A stretch of DNA of 64,000 nt from Streptomyces aquilus (GTDB lineage Bacteria; Actinomycetota; Actinomycetes; Streptomycetales; Streptomycetaceae), in assembly GCF_003955715.1 (NCBI RefSeq), contig NZ_CP034463.1, positions 1,054,001-1,118,000 of the forward strand, written 5' to 3'. Positions 37,815 to 46,748 of the stretch are shown in pieces. The translations under genes were made by a program, and so were the position numbers. The notes under the pieces are model-generated. The model saw only the letters and a list, made by a program, of their open reading frames with translations. It made no database searches and was not told the origin of the DNA. How positions within the stretch are numbered: position 1 is the first letter of the stretch; every line of letters begins with the position of its first letter.

Positions 37815-40151
37815 CTACTCCGTGCGCAGGGCCGTCGCGGTGCGGGCCCGCGCCGCCCAGCTCGCCGGGAGCAGCGCGCCGAGCGCGGCGATGACGATGC
37901 CGGCGCAGCCGAGCAGGAGCAGTTCCGGGGTGTCGTACACGTCGAGGACGACCTTCGGCAGTCCGGTGTCGGCGGTCTCCGCCATCTTCGGCAGGACGTA
38001 GCCGTGCAGCGCGAACCCGACGGGCACCCCGATCAGCCCGCCGACCACACCGATCCCGGCCACCGAGGCGAGCACGAGGCTCACCGTCTGCCGCGGCGAC
38101 ATGCCGAGCGCCTTGCACACGCCCAGGTCGTGGACGCGCTCCCGGGTGTCGAGGACGACGGAGTTGAGCACACCGAGGCCGGCGACGGAGACCAGCATCA
38201 GGGTGAGCAGCGCCGCCATCGCGTCGAGGACTAGGATCAGGTTGTCCTGCCGCGAAGAGGAGTTGGCGACGGCCTGACCGCCGAGCGTGCTCACCGTCTC
38301 GTTGAGCTTCGTGGCGTACTGGGTGGCCTGGACGCCCGACTTGAGGTCGACGAGGAACATCTGCGGCTCGACGGTGGGGAAGTCGGCGAGGCTCGCGTGG
38401 AAGCGGAGTCCGTCGTCGGAGGTGTCGAAGGCCTCGCCGACGATCGTCAGGGTCCGCGTCTGCTTGCCGACCGTCACCCGCAGCGTGTCGCCGACCTCGG
38501 TCTCGGTGGTGTTCAGGAAGTGGGTGGAGACCACGACCTGGCCGGGTCCGGTGATCCAGTGCCCGGAGATCATCTCGTAGGCGGCGGCGTGCAGATCACC
38601 GTCGTAGAGCACGGCCTGCACGGCGCCCGGGACGCCGACCGCGGTGCCGTCCGTCTGGGTCCTCTCGTAGTAGGTGTCGGTGCCGGACTGCCGCTCGATG
38701 GCCGCGGCCACCTGCGTGGGATCGGCCGTGGCGGTCTCGCCCCCGCCGGGCCCCGAGCGGGGTTCGCCGGTGAACACGGTGACCGGGGCGCTGTCCTCCG
38801 GGTCCTGGGCCGACCCGACCGCGTTGAGGGACGCGGTCAGCCCGAGCGCGAAGGTCGCCGCGACAGTGCCGAAGGTGACCGCGAGCAGCATGGCGAGGGT
38901 GCGCACCGGGTGCGCGAAGGGACCGGCGAGGCCGTACGTCACCGCGCGCGGCAACGGCAGCCGCCCCGCCGCCCGGTGGGCCCACTGCCCCCGCCCGGTG
39001 CGCGGTGCCCGGCCGACCGCGATGGCCTCCACGGTCGGCAGCCGTCCGGCCCGCAGCGCGGGCACCAGCGCGGCGACCGTGACGACGGACAACGCGGCTC
39101 CGGCCACCAGGACGTCCACCCACCAGGCCACCGACAGCGACGCGCTGCCGTAGACCGTCTCGGTGTCCTCCAGGAGCGGCATCGCCATCAGGTTTCCCAG
39201 GACGACGCCCAGCGCGATCCCGACGCCGGCGGGGACCAGCGCCTGGGCGACGTAGGCGCGGACCACCTCGCGCGGGGTGAAGCCGAGCGCCTTGAGGATG
39301 CCGATCCTGCGCAGGCTGGTGCCGACGGCGCCGCTGATGACGCTGCCGACGATGATGACCGACATGACGAGGCCGAGGACGCCGAACGCCATGAGGAAGG
39401 GGATAGTTGGCGCCGCGCTCTGGTCGGCGGCGCGCTTGGTGTCCAGCCAGGACTCGGTGCCCATCAGCGCGCCGGAGGGCAGGGCGGCGGTCAGCTTGCG
39501 GCGGTCGGCGGCGAGCTGCGCCTTGGTGTCCGCGGAGTCGAACCGGTAGAGCATCTGGCGGGTGACGCGGGTGTCGTCGGAGGCGAGCGCGGTGACCTGT
39601 GCGGGGGTGGCCCAGGCGTCGGCGGTCTCGCCGACCGAGTGGGCGAAGCCGACGACCGTGAGGGCCGTGCCGTCCGCGGCGTCCGAGGTGTCGAGCGTGG
39701 CGCCGAGCCGGAGGGCGGGGCCCTCGAACTCGCTGGAGAGGACGACCTCGCCGGCCTTCGTCGGCCACCGTCCGGACTTCAGGTCGAGCCGGTCGACGTC
39801 GGTGTTCGGTGCGGACCGTCCCACCAGCGTCACCGGCGGCAGGTGGCCGCCCCCTTCGTCCACCGGCCGGATGGTCGTGACGGGGTAGGGCCCCGCGCTG
39901 CCCGTGACCCCGTCGAGCCGTCCGGTGGCCTTGAGTTGGGCCTGGCTCGCCTTGGCCGGGTCGAACTGCGCGACGAGGTGCGCCCCGTTCTGCGCGGCGA
40001 AGGCGTGGTCGAAGGGCGCGTTGGAGGCGACCATCAGCGATCCGGCGACCACGGCCGAGGCCACGGCCATCAGGGTGGCGAGGGCGATGACGACGGTCTG
40101 CACCCGCCGCCGCCCCACCCCGGCCCGCACGACGCGACTGAGCGCGCTCAT
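37815..40151 (-). CDS. FtsX/MacB-type ABC transporter permease
   Basis: A 778-residue permease. One N-terminal helix (VVIALATLMAVASAVVAGSLMVAS), a large extracytoplasmic domain at about 45-255, three helices to 370, a central helix near 430, a second outer domain to about 630 and three C-terminal helices to 770 give the duplicated FtsX core, typical of Gram-positive peptide/antibiotic-detoxification or lipoprotein-release exporters. Both FtsX segments share GFTPREVVRAYVAQ and GMSPRQTVSLVLAS. The ATG at 40151 overlaps the ATPase stop by 4 bp (ATGA), so the proteins form one exporter. Confidence 0.92.
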   Translation of the reverse strand: MSALSRVVRAGVGRRRVQTVVIALATLMAVASAVVAGSLMVASNAPFDHAFAAQNGAHLVAQFDPAKASQAQLKATGRLDGVTGSAGPYPVTTIRPVDEGGGHLPPVTLVGRSAPNTDVDRLDLKSGRWPTKAGEVVLSSEFEGPALRLGATLDTSDAADGTALTVVGFAHSVGETADAWATPAQVTALASDDTRVTRQMLYRFDSADTKAQLAADRRKLTAALPSGALMGTESWLDTKRAADQSAAPTIPFLMAFGVLGLVMSVIIVGSVISGAVGTSLRRIGILKALGFTPREVVRAYVAQALVPAGVGIALGVVLGNLMAMPLLEDTETVYGSASLSVAWWVDVLVAGAALSVVTVAALVPALRAGRLPTVEAIAVGRAPRTGRGQWAHRAAGRLPLPRAVTYGLAGPFAHPVRTLAMLLAVTFGTVAATFALGLTASLNAVGSAQDPEDSAPVTVFTGEPRSGPGGGETATADPTQVAAAIERQSGTDTYYERTQTDGTAVGVPGAVQAVLYDGDLHAAAYEMISGHWITGPGQVVVSTHFLNTTETEVGDTLRVTVGKQTRTLTIVGEAFDTSDDGLRFHASLADFPTVEPQMFLVDLKSGVQATQYATKLNETVSTLGGQAVANSSSRQDNLILVLDAMAALLTLMLVSVAGLGVLNSVVLDTRERVHDLGVCKALGMSPRQTVSLVLASVAGIGVVGGLIGVPVGFALHGYVLPKMAETADTGLPKVVLDVYDTPELLLLGCAGIVIAALGALLPASWAARARTATALRTE

Positions 40152-40840
40152 CGGACCGCCTCCGCCTGGGTGTCGAGGGCGAGGTGGCCGTCGACCAGGT
40201 GGATCGTGCGGCTCGCGACCGCCTCGGCGAGGGACGGGTCGTGGGTGACCAGCACGATGGTCTGGCCGCCCCGGTGCAGGTCCACCAGCAGTTCCCGTAC
40301 GTCGTGGCCCGAGGCGCTGTCGAGGGCGCCGGTCGGTTCGTCGGCGAGGAGCAGCGCGGGCCGGTTCACCAACGCCCTTGCCACCGCGACCCGTTGGCGC
40401 TCCCCGCCGGACAACCGGCCCGGGTAGGCGCGGGCGTGCTTCTGGATGCCCAGCAGCTCCATGAGCTCGCCGGCCCGGGCGGCGGCCTTGCGGCGTGCGG
40501 TGCCGGTCAGTTGGGCGGGGAGCTGGATGTTGTCGGCGACGGTGAGATCGTCGAGCAGGTTGAAGAACTGGAAGACCATGCCGATCCGTTCGCGGCGGAA
40601 CCGTGCCGACGCGTGCTCGCTGAGCTGGTCGACGCGCTCACCGGCGACGGTCACCGTGCCGCTGGTCGGCTTGTCCAGGCCCGCGACGAGGTTCAGCAGC
40701 GTGGACTTGCCGCTGCCGGACGGGCCGGTGACGGCGAGGGCCTCGCCCTGGGCGACACCGAGGTCGATCGGTCCGAGCGCGGGCGCGCCGGAACTGTCGT
40801 AGCGCTTGGCCACGCCCGACAGTTCGATCACTTGAGTCAT
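40148..40840 (-). CDS. ABC transporter ATP-binding protein (MacB/LolD type)
   Basis: A 230-residue ATPase with Walker A (GPSGSGKST), Q-loop (FQFFNLLDDL), signature (LSGGERQRVAVARAL), Walker B (LLLADEPTGALDS) and the H-loop (VLVTHDP). The DEPTGALD motif marks the MacB/FtsE/LolD group that pairs with FtsX-like permeases. The ATG at 40840 has GGACG as a weak site. It diverges from an HK/RR pair across 222 bp, and such pairs usually control the adjoining exporter in response to antimicrobial stress. Confidence 0.93.
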   Translation of the reverse strand: MTQVIELSGVAKRYDSSGAPALGPIDLGVAQGEALAVTGPSGSGKSTLLNLVAGLDKPTSGTVTVAGERVDQLSEHASARFRRERIGMVFQFFNLLDDLTVADNIQLPAQLTGTARRKAAARAGELMELLGIQKHARAYPGRLSGGERQRVAVARALVNRPALLLADEPTGALDSASGHDVRELLVDLHRGGQTIVLVTHDPSLAEAVASRTIHLVDGHLALDTQAEAVR

Positions 40841-41062
40841 GGGAGTCGTCCGTCCTTGTGAGTGGAGTGGGCTCTTGCTGTGCACCGGCCCAGCGAAAGT
40901 AGGGGCGGACGCGGGCGCGGCGCGTCGGCCGGGGCACCGACTTGCGGCCCTTCGCGCGGACGATCCGGGCCGCGGGTCATCCCTGCGGCGTACGCCTCAA
41001 AGACGGTTCGTCGGCCTCCGAGACGGACGCGGGCCCGGGAGGGCGAGCCGCACAATGTGCGG

Positions 41063-42373
41063 ATGGAGACGGAGGACCTGCGCCCACGGCGTACGGAGGA
41101 CCGGCGCGGGTGGCGGCGGCAGCTGCGGGACACACTGCGTCCGGAACCTCGGCGTGAGCCGTTGTCCCGGCGGGCCGTGTGGGCGGACGCGGTGCTGGCG
41201 GTGCTGCTGACCGCCGTCGCGCTGTTCGTCGCGGCACGCTATCCGGGCGACGGGCCGATGAACGTGACCCCGGTCGATCTCGGCGGACCGACCCCGCCCC
41301 GGCCGCCCGCGCCGGGCCGGTGGATGGCGGACGAGGAGCCCGCAGCCCCGCCCTTCGTCCTGGTCGTCCTCTCCGCGCTGCCGCTGGCCGGCCGACGGCG
41401 GTATCCGTTCGTCGTGTTCGCCGTGGTGATGGGAGCGGTCCTGGCCATCGGGGACGACGCCTCCTGGATCAACGTGCTGACCTGTGTGGTCGGGGCGTAC
41501 AGCGCCGTCATGTACAGCAGGCACCGGGTGGGGGCGCTGGCCGGGCTGTTCGTCGCGGCCGTGCTCGCCGGGCTGGCGTTCCGGGACACCGAGCCGGTCC
41601 TGCCGGGGTGGTCGAGCCCCGCGGTGGTCCTGCTGATCGCCGGGGTGCTGGCCGGGCTCGCCCGGGTGTGGCAACGGCAGCTGGCGGCGGGCCGGGAGAG
41701 GTTCGCCCGTCTGGAGCGCGAGCAGGAGGAAACGATGCGCCGGGCGGTCGAGGAGGAACGCGCCCGGATAGCCGCCGAGTTGCACGACGTCGTGACCCAC
41801 AATGTGAGCGTGATGGTCATCCAGGCGGGCGCGGCGCGCAAGGTGATGGACGCGGCACCGGAGCGGTCGAAGGAGGCGTTGCTGGCGGTGGAGGCGGGCG
41901 GCAGGGCGGCGATGGCCGAACTACGGCACGTCATGGGGCTGTTGGCGGCCCCGGACCCGGACCAGCCCGAGGCACTGGAGCCGCAGCCCGGCCTCGCGCA
42001 GCTCGACGCGCTCATCGTCCGCGTACGGGCCGCCGGTACGCCGGTCGGCATCGCGGTGTCACTGCCTCCCGAACCCCTGCCGCCCGGCGTCGACTTGACG
42101 GCGTACCGCGTGGTGCAGGAGGCGCTGACCAACACGATCAAGCACGCGCCGGGCGCCGAGGCGTCCGTCACGATCGGCTACGGCGGCGACCGGCTGGAGA
42201 TCGAGGTCGCCGACACCGGCGGCGTCCGCGATGCCGCACCGGCGGACGGCAACGGCCGCGGCCTGATCGGGCTGCGCGAGCGACTCGCCGTCTACGGCGG
42301 GGAGTTGACCGCCGGTCCGACAGTCGCCGGCGGCTACCGCGTCAGAGCCCTCGTCCCGTGGCGGACCGCGTGA
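41063..42373 (+). CDS. Membrane sensor histidine kinase (HisKA_3)
   Basis: A 436-residue kinase with helices at about 40-175 in a DUF-type sensor part, then the phosphoacceptor in RIAAELHDVVTHNVSVMVIQAG, and HATPase motifs VVQEALTNTIKHAPG and GRGLIGLRERLAVYGG. The ATG at 41063 has no ribosome site, but CACAAT (41051-41056) lies 6 nt before it as a -10 element, so the mRNA is probably leaderless; an in-frame GTG at 41057 is the alternative. It diverges from the ABC ATPase gene and overlaps the regulator gene. Confidence 0.92.
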   Translation: METEDLRPRRTEDRRGWRRQLRDTLRPEPRREPLSRRAVWADAVLAVLLTAVALFVAARYPGDGPMNVTPVDLGGPTPPRPPAPGRWMADEEPAAPPFVLVVLSALPLAGRRRYPFVVFAVVMGAVLAIGDDASWINVLTCVVGAYSAVMYSRHRVGALAGLFVAAVLAGLAFRDTEPVLPGWSSPAVVLLIAGVLAGLARVWQRQLAAGRERFARLEREQEETMRRAVEEERARIAAELHDVVTHNVSVMVIQAGAARKVMDAAPERSKEALLAVEAGGRAAMAELRHVMGLLAAPDPDQPEALEPQPGLAQLDALIVRVRAAGTPVGIAVSLPPEPLPPGVDLTAYRVVQEALTNTIKHAPGAEASVTIGYGGDRLEIEVADTGGVRDAAPADGNGRGLIGLRERLAVYGGELTAGPTVAGGYRVRALVPWRTA

Positions 42374-43080
42374 CCGGGTCCGCGCTGCGCGCCGTCATCG
42401 CCGACGACCAGGCCCTCGTACGCACCGGCTTCGGGATGATCCTCGCCGCGGACGGCATCGAGGTGACCGCGGAGGCCGCCGACGGCGCCGAGGCGGTCGC
42501 GGCGGTCCGGCGCACCCGCCCCGACGTGGTGCTGATGGACATCCGGATGCCCGGCATGGACGGCATCGAGGCCACCCGGCGCATCCTCGCCGACGACACG
42601 TCCGAGGGCACCCGCGTCATCATCCTGACCACGTACGACCTCGACCACTACGTGTACGCGGCGCTGACCGCGGGCGCCTCCGGCTTCCTGCTCAAGGACG
42701 TCACCCCCGAGCACCTGGTCGCCGCCGTCCGCCTCGTCCAGTCCGGCGACGCCCTGCTCGCGCCGGCGATCACCCGCCGGCTGATCGAGCGCTTCGCCCA
42801 GCGCGAGGAGCCCCGCCCGACCGCCTCCCCGCACCGCGACCTCTCCGCGCTGACCCCGCGCGAAGTGGAGGTGCTGCGGCTGCTCGCGACGGGGCTGAGC
42901 AACGCCGAGCTCGCGGAGCGCCTGTTCCTCAGCCCCACCACGGTGAAGACCCACATCGGCCGCATCCTGTCGAAGCTGGAGCTGCGCGACCGCGTCCAGG
43001 CGGTCGTCCTCGCCTACGAGTCGGGGCTGATCACGCCGGGAAATCCGGAAGACGTCCCGGGCGCCGATCGTTACCGTTGA
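42370..43080 (+). CDS. NarL/LuxR-type response regulator
   Basis: A 236-residue regulator: receiver with VIADDQALVRTGFGMIL and the phosphoacceptor Asp in VVLMDIRMPGMDG, then a LuxR HTH (LTPREVEVLRLLATGLSNAELAERL, PTTVKTHIGRILSKLELRDR). The GTG at 42370 overlaps the kinase stop by 4 bp (GTGA). It probably controls the divergent ABC exporter. Its last codons contain TACCGT (43072-43077), which looks like the -10 of the next transcript. Confidence 0.92.
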   Translation: MTGSALRAVIADDQALVRTGFGMILAADGIEVTAEAADGAEAVAAVRRTRPDVVLMDIRMPGMDGIEATRRILADDTSEGTRVIILTTYDLDHYVYAALTAGASGFLLKDVTPEHLVAAVRLVQSGDALLAPAITRRLIERFAQREEPRPTASPHRDLSALTPREVEVLRLLATGLSNAELAERLFLSPTTVKTHIGRILSKLELRDRVQAVVLAYESGLITPGNPEDVPGADRYR

Positions 43081-43083
43081 GGC

Positions 43084-43152
43084 ATGGAGGTCACCCAGCA
43101 CACCCACAGCGCAGCCGCGCGAGCGACCAGCTCCCCGGCTGCCACCGCCTGA
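43084..43152 (+). CDS. Ala-rich leader peptide before AlaRS-like gene
   Basis: A 22-residue reading frame starting MEVTQ with 7 alanines, including three in a row (codons GCA GCC GCG at 43111-43119). TACCGT (43072-43077) is 6 nt before the ATG, so translation would start at the mRNA 5' end. The Ala codons form one arm of a hairpin (GCAGCCG 43111-43117 with CGGCTGC 43136-43142). A second hairpin lies at 43171-43195. This is the layout of ribosome-mediated attenuation: stalling at Ala codons would melt the first hairpin. It is a prediction from sequence; high Ala content in this genome makes chance possible. Confidence 0.55.
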   Translation: MEVTQHTHSAAARATSSPAATA

Positions 43153-43170
43153 CCTCACGTCACCTCTCCC

Positions 43171-43195
43171 CCGGCGGCCGGAAACGGACCGCCGG
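43171..43195 (+). terminator. Candidate attenuator hairpin
   Basis: CCGGCGG (43171-43177) pairs with CCGCCGG (43189-43195); inside it CCG-GAAA-CGG forms a tetraloop stem. GGCGG of the left arm could instead pair with CCGCC at 43145-43149 in the leader end, an antiterminator option. It lies between the leader peptide and the AlaRS-like gene, with no T run after it. Confidence 0.5.
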
Positions 43196-43265
43196 TGCAG
43201 TGCGTGTACATCCCTCGCTGTTCCCACGGTCCTTTCCGGTGCCCCGCACCTCAAGGAAGACCGTC

Positions 43266-44438
43266 ATGAACACCGACCGCACCCTGCGCACCTTCACCGA
43301 CTTCTACGTCGAGCGCGGCCACCACCTGATCACCGGCAGCACTCTTCTCCCGCCGCCCTCGGACCCGGTGCTGTTCACCACGTCCGGCATGCATCCGCTC
43401 ACCCCGTACCTGGAGGGCCGCCCGCATCCCCAGGGGCGGCGGCTGGTGAACGTGCAGCGCTGTCTGCGCACCACCGACCTGGAGGAGGTCGGCGACCCGA
43501 CCCATCTGACGGTGTTCGAGATGCTCGGCTCGTGGTCGCTCGGCGACTACGACCACTCACGGAGCCTGCGCTGGGGCCACGAACTGCTCCGAGACGGCTT
43601 CGGCATCCCGCAACGGCATCTGTACGTCACCGTCTTCGGCGGCGACGACCAGGTCGGCCCGGACACCGAATCGCTGCGCACCTGGGAGGAGTTGGGCGTC
43701 CCCGTCGAGCCGACCGTGGAGGACAACTGGTGGTCCAACGGTCCCGTCGGCCCGTGCGGCCCCGACTCGGAGATCTTCGTCTGGACCGGCGACACCCCGC
43801 CGGAGGGCAGCCCCACCACCGACCCGCGCTGGGTGGAGGTCTGGAACCACGTCGGCATGCGCTACCGCCGCCAGGAGGACGGCAGCCTCTCCCCGCTGTC
43901 GCAGCAGAACATCGACACGGGCATGGGGCTGGAGCGCCTGCTGACCGTCCTCCAGGGCCGTGGCTCGGTCTACGAGACGGATCTGTTCGAACCCTGGACG
44001 CGGCTGCTCCCGCGGCTGTGGGACCTCGACGAGCCGTCGTTCCGCCTGGTCTGCGACCATCTGCGCTCCGGTGTCGTCGTCATCGGTGACGGCGTACGGC
44101 CCTCCCCCACCGGGCGCGGCTACGTCCTGCGCCGCCTCGTCCGCCGCCTCCTGACCACCCTCTGGCAGCAGGACCGCGGCCGCACCCTGTCCGACCTGCC
44201 GCGGGAGCTCGTCGAGCACACCCTGGACCACTTCCGGCTGCCCGGCGGCACCGGCCCCGTGCTCGACGTCCTGCTGGAGGAAGAGGGCCGCTTCGGCAAG
44301 CTCCTCGACCGGGGCCACCGCGTCCTCTCCCGCCCGCAGTACCGAGGGCAGCTGTCCGAGGAGGACTACCACTACCTCCACGACACCCACGGTCTGCCCC
44401 GCGATCTCGTCGTCGGCCTGCGCAGCCTGCACGGATGA
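43266..44438 (+). CDS. Alanyl-tRNA synthetase catalytic-core paralogue
   Basis: A 390-residue protein made only of the class II catalytic domain and adjacent helical part of AlaRS. Motif-like segments are intact: VLFTTSGMHPLTPYL, NVQRCLRTTDLEEVGDPTHLTVFEMLGSWSLGDY (motif 2 region) and NIDTGMGLERLL (motif 3). Housekeeping AlaRS is about 880 residues; the editing domain and C-terminal domain are wholly absent here. It may aminoacylate a tRNA or a small carrier, or serve as an inhibitor-resistant or regulatory copy. The ATG at 43266 has AAGGAAG 6 nt upstream. It is preceded by a possible Ala-rich attenuator and followed by a hemerythrin gene. Confidence 0.85.
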   Translation: MNTDRTLRTFTDFYVERGHHLITGSTLLPPPSDPVLFTTSGMHPLTPYLEGRPHPQGRRLVNVQRCLRTTDLEEVGDPTHLTVFEMLGSWSLGDYDHSRSLRWGHELLRDGFGIPQRHLYVTVFGGDDQVGPDTESLRTWEELGVPVEPTVEDNWWSNGPVGPCGPDSEIFVWTGDTPPEGSPTTDPRWVEVWNHVGMRYRRQEDGSLSPLSQQNIDTGMGLERLLTVLQGRGSVYETDLFEPWTRLLPRLWDLDEPSFRLVCDHLRSGVVVIGDGVRPSPTGRGYVLRRLVRRLLTTLWQQDRGRTLSDLPRELVEHTLDHFRLPGGTGPVLDVLLEEEGRFGKLLDRGHRVLSRPQYRGQLSEEDYHYLHDTHGLPRDLVVGLRSLHG

Positions 44439-44461
44439 GCCGGCGCGCATGATCGTGCCCG

Positions 44462-44493
44462 GGCCGCCCGACCGCGTTACCCCTCGGGCGGCC
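44462..44493. terminator. Hairpin after AlaRS-like gene
   Basis: GGCCGCCCGA (44462-44471) pairs with TCGGGCGGCC (44484-44493), a perfect 10-bp stem with a 12-nt loop, 23 bp after the stop and before the hemerythrin gene. Confidence 0.6.
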
Positions 44494-44557
44494 GGGGCAC
44501 TCGGGGGCCGCGGCGGCTTCCTCCCGGAGTCGCCCGATCCTGTCGGAGGTGGAGAGC

Positions 44558-45121
44558 ATGGGGCACGGCGGAAACGTGATCGACGAGCTGGTCGCCGATC
44601 ACCGCGAGGTCGAGGAGTTCTTCGGTCGTATCGAGGCGCTGCCCTCCGGCGACAAGGACCGCAAGGTCCATGCCGACCAGGCCACCATCGAGCTGGTCCG
44701 GCACTCGGTCGCCGAGGAGGCCTACCTGTATCCCGCCGTGCGGGAGCACCTGGCGAACGGCAACACCCTCGCCGACCGGGAGATCGAGGACCACGCGAAG
44801 GCCGAGCAGCTCATGAAGGACCTGGAGTCCTGCGAGGCCGACGACCCGGAGTTCGACCGGATCGTCGGCGAGCTGATGGCCGAGGTGCGCGCGCACATCG
44901 CCGACGAGGAGGAGAACCTGTTCCCCCAGCTCCGCGCGGTCTGTCCGCCGGAGCGCCTGGACGAGCTGGGCGAGCAGATCCGCAGGGCCAAGAAGGTGGC
45001 GCCGACCCGCCCGCACCCGTCCACGCCGAGCGAGCCACCGGCGAACAAGCTGCTCGCGCCGGGCCTGGGCCTGGTCGACCGGATACGCGACGCGCTGACG
45101 GGCCGCGGCAAGGAGGACTGA
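44558..45121 (+). CDS. Hemerythrin HHE-domain protein
   Basis: A 187-residue protein with a hemerythrin-like four-helix domain in residues 1-130. Candidate di-iron ligands are visible: H in LVADHREVEEFF, H in IELVRHSVAEEAYLYP, H in REIEDHAKAEQL and HIADEEENLFP. The C-terminal tail is Pro-rich and then LAPGLGLVDRIRDALTGRG. Such proteins bind O2 or sense redox/NO; the actinobacterial ones are usually uncharacterised. The ATG at 44558 has GGAGG upstream by 9 nt. It converges on the MetRS gene, 18 bp apart. Confidence 0.9.
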   Translation: MGHGGNVIDELVADHREVEEFFGRIEALPSGDKDRKVHADQATIELVRHSVAEEAYLYPAVREHLANGNTLADREIEDHAKAEQLMKDLESCEADDPEFDRIVGELMAEVRAHIADEEENLFPQLRAVCPPERLDELGEQIRRAKKVAPTRPHPSTPSEPPANKLLAPGLGLVDRIRDALTGRGKED

Positions 45122-45139
45122 CTGCATCCGTCGCGGGTG

Positions 45140-46663
45140 TCAGCGCTGTTCCCGGAGGCGGCCGAAGAGCGGTGCCGCCTCCGGGAGGGCGCCGCCGACC
45201 GGGCTCACCTGACGGGCGATCCGCTCCGCCGCGCCCGGTACGAAGGGCCGTAGTTCGTCGCCGAGCACCCGGCACGCCGTGACCAGCGCGGCGAGGACCG
45301 CGTCGAGGCGTTCGGCCGCGTCGGTGTTGCCCTGGCGCTCCGCCCGGGCCAGTTCCCAGGGGCGGGTGGCGTCGATGCAGCGGTTGGCCTCCTCCACGAT
45401 GTCCCAGGCGGCGTCGACGGCCCGCCGGAAGTCGAAGTCGCCAAGGGCCGCGTCGATCCGCCCGGGCACTGCCCGGCACACGTCGAGCAGCGGCGTCACC
45501 GCGAACCGGTCGGCGCCGAGCACCGGGACGGCCCCGGCGCGGTACCGGTGGACCATGGTCACGATCCGGTGGACCAGGTTCCCGAGGCCCCCGGCGAAGT
45601 CGGCGTCGGCACGGGCGATCAGCCGCTCCTCGGTGAAGTCGGCGTCCCCGACCCGGGGGACGTCCCGCAGCAGCCACCAGCGCACCGCGTCCGTGCCGTA
45701 CGCGGCGGTCAGGGCGACGGGGTCGACGGTGGTCCCGCTCCCGGACTTGCTGATCTTGCGTCCGCCGACCGTCAGATAGTCGTGGACGAGGATGTCGGTC
45801 GGCAGCGGCAGGCCCGCCGACAGCAGCATGGCCGGCCAGTACACGGCGTGGAAGCGTACGACGCCCTTGCCGACGAGATGGACACGGCGGTCCCCGGCGG
45901 CCCACCACCGCTCGTAGGCGGGGTCGTCGGTGCCGTAGCCGAGGCTGGTGACGTAGTTGCCGAGGGCGTCCCACCACACGTAGACGACCTGGTCGGGGTC
46001 GTCGGGCACGGGGATGCCCCAGCCGCGGGCGCGGGTGTGGGAGCGGGAGACGGAGAAGTCGTGGAGGCCGCCGTCGATGAGGGCGAGGACCTCGTTGCGG
46101 CGGGCGGCGGGTTCGATGCGCAGCGCGCCGCCGGTGATCAGTTCGCGGAGCCGGTCGGCGTGGCGCGAGAGTCTGAAGAACCAGTTCTCCTCGGCGACCC
46201 GTTGCGGTGCGGTGCCGTGTTCCGCGCACCGGCCGTCGTCCAGTTCCTCCGGGGTGTAGAACTGCTCGCAGCCTACGCAGTACAGCCCCTCGTACGTCTT
46301 CCGGTAGAGGTCCCCGGCCGCCGCGCAGCGGCGCCACAGGCGTTCCACGCCCGCACGGTGTCGAGGGTCGCTGCTGGTGCGGATGAAGTCGTCGAGGGAC
46401 AGGGCGAGCGGGTCGCGCAGGGCGGCGAACGCGTCGGCGTTGCGGTCCACCAGGGTCCGCACGTCCACGCCCGCCGCCTCCGCGGCCAGCACGTTCTTCA
46501 GCGAGTTGTCGTCGGTGCCGCTCAACAGACGGACGTCGTCGCCCCGTTGGCGGCGGTGCCTGGCCAGGGTGTCCGCCTGGACCAGCTCCAGGGCGAAGCC
46601 CAGGTGCGGGCGGGCGTTGACGTACGGGATGGTCGTGGTGATGTAGTGGCGTGGTGTGGTCAT
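45140..46663 (-). CDS. metG: Methionyl-tRNA synthetase paralogue
   Basis: A 507-residue class I synthetase. The HIGH signature appears as HLGF (ARPHLGFALELVQAD) and KMSKS as KISKS near residue 303 (GGRKISKSGSGT). A zinc knuckle region has YCVGCEQFYTPEEL and CAEHG. There is an anticodon-binding helical domain but no C-terminal extension. LWDxxxN-like features and ADADFAGGLGNLVHR fit MetRS rather than LeuRS or IleRS. It is probably a second copy beside the housekeeping enzyme, perhaps resistant to an inhibitor or used under stress. The ATG at 46663 has GGGAGG 4 nt upstream. An attenuator-like leader with consecutive Met codons lies upstream. Confidence 0.88.
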   Translation of the reverse strand: MTTPRHYITTTIPYVNARPHLGFALELVQADTLARHRRQRGDDVRLLSGTDDNSLKNVLAAEAAGVDVRTLVDRNADAFAALRDPLALSLDDFIRTSSDPRHRAGVERLWRRCAAAGDLYRKTYEGLYCVGCEQFYTPEELDDGRCAEHGTAPQRVAEENWFFRLSRHADRLRELITGGALRIEPAARRNEVLALIDGGLHDFSVSRSHTRARGWGIPVPDDPDQVVYVWWDALGNYVTSLGYGTDDPAYERWWAAGDRRVHLVGKGVVRFHAVYWPAMLLSAGLPLPTDILVHDYLTVGGRKISKSGSGTTVDPVALTAAYGTDAVRWWLLRDVPRVGDADFTEERLIARADADFAGGLGNLVHRIVTMVHRYRAGAVPVLGADRFAVTPLLDVCRAVPGRIDAALGDFDFRRAVDAAWDIVEEANRCIDATRPWELARAERQGNTDAAERLDAVLAALVTACRVLGDELRPFVPGAAERIARQVSPVGGALPEAAPLFGRLREQR

Positions 46664-46705
46664 CGGTCCTCCCGCCGGTACCGGGACCTGGTCCGCACCA
46701 CGCGT

Positions 46706-46728
46706 CGAGGCCCCGTCCCGGGGCCTCG
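46706..46728 (-). terminator. Candidate attenuator hairpin before MetRS
   Basis: CGAGGCCCC (46706-46714) pairs perfectly with GGGGCCTCG (46720-46728) around a 5-nt loop, in the 85-bp stretch between the leader peptide and metG. On the transcribed strand, its GCCCC can instead pair with the GGGGC formed from 46755-46759, giving an antiterminator option. Confidence 0.5.
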
Positions 46729-46748
46729 GATTCGGTACGCGTCCGTGC

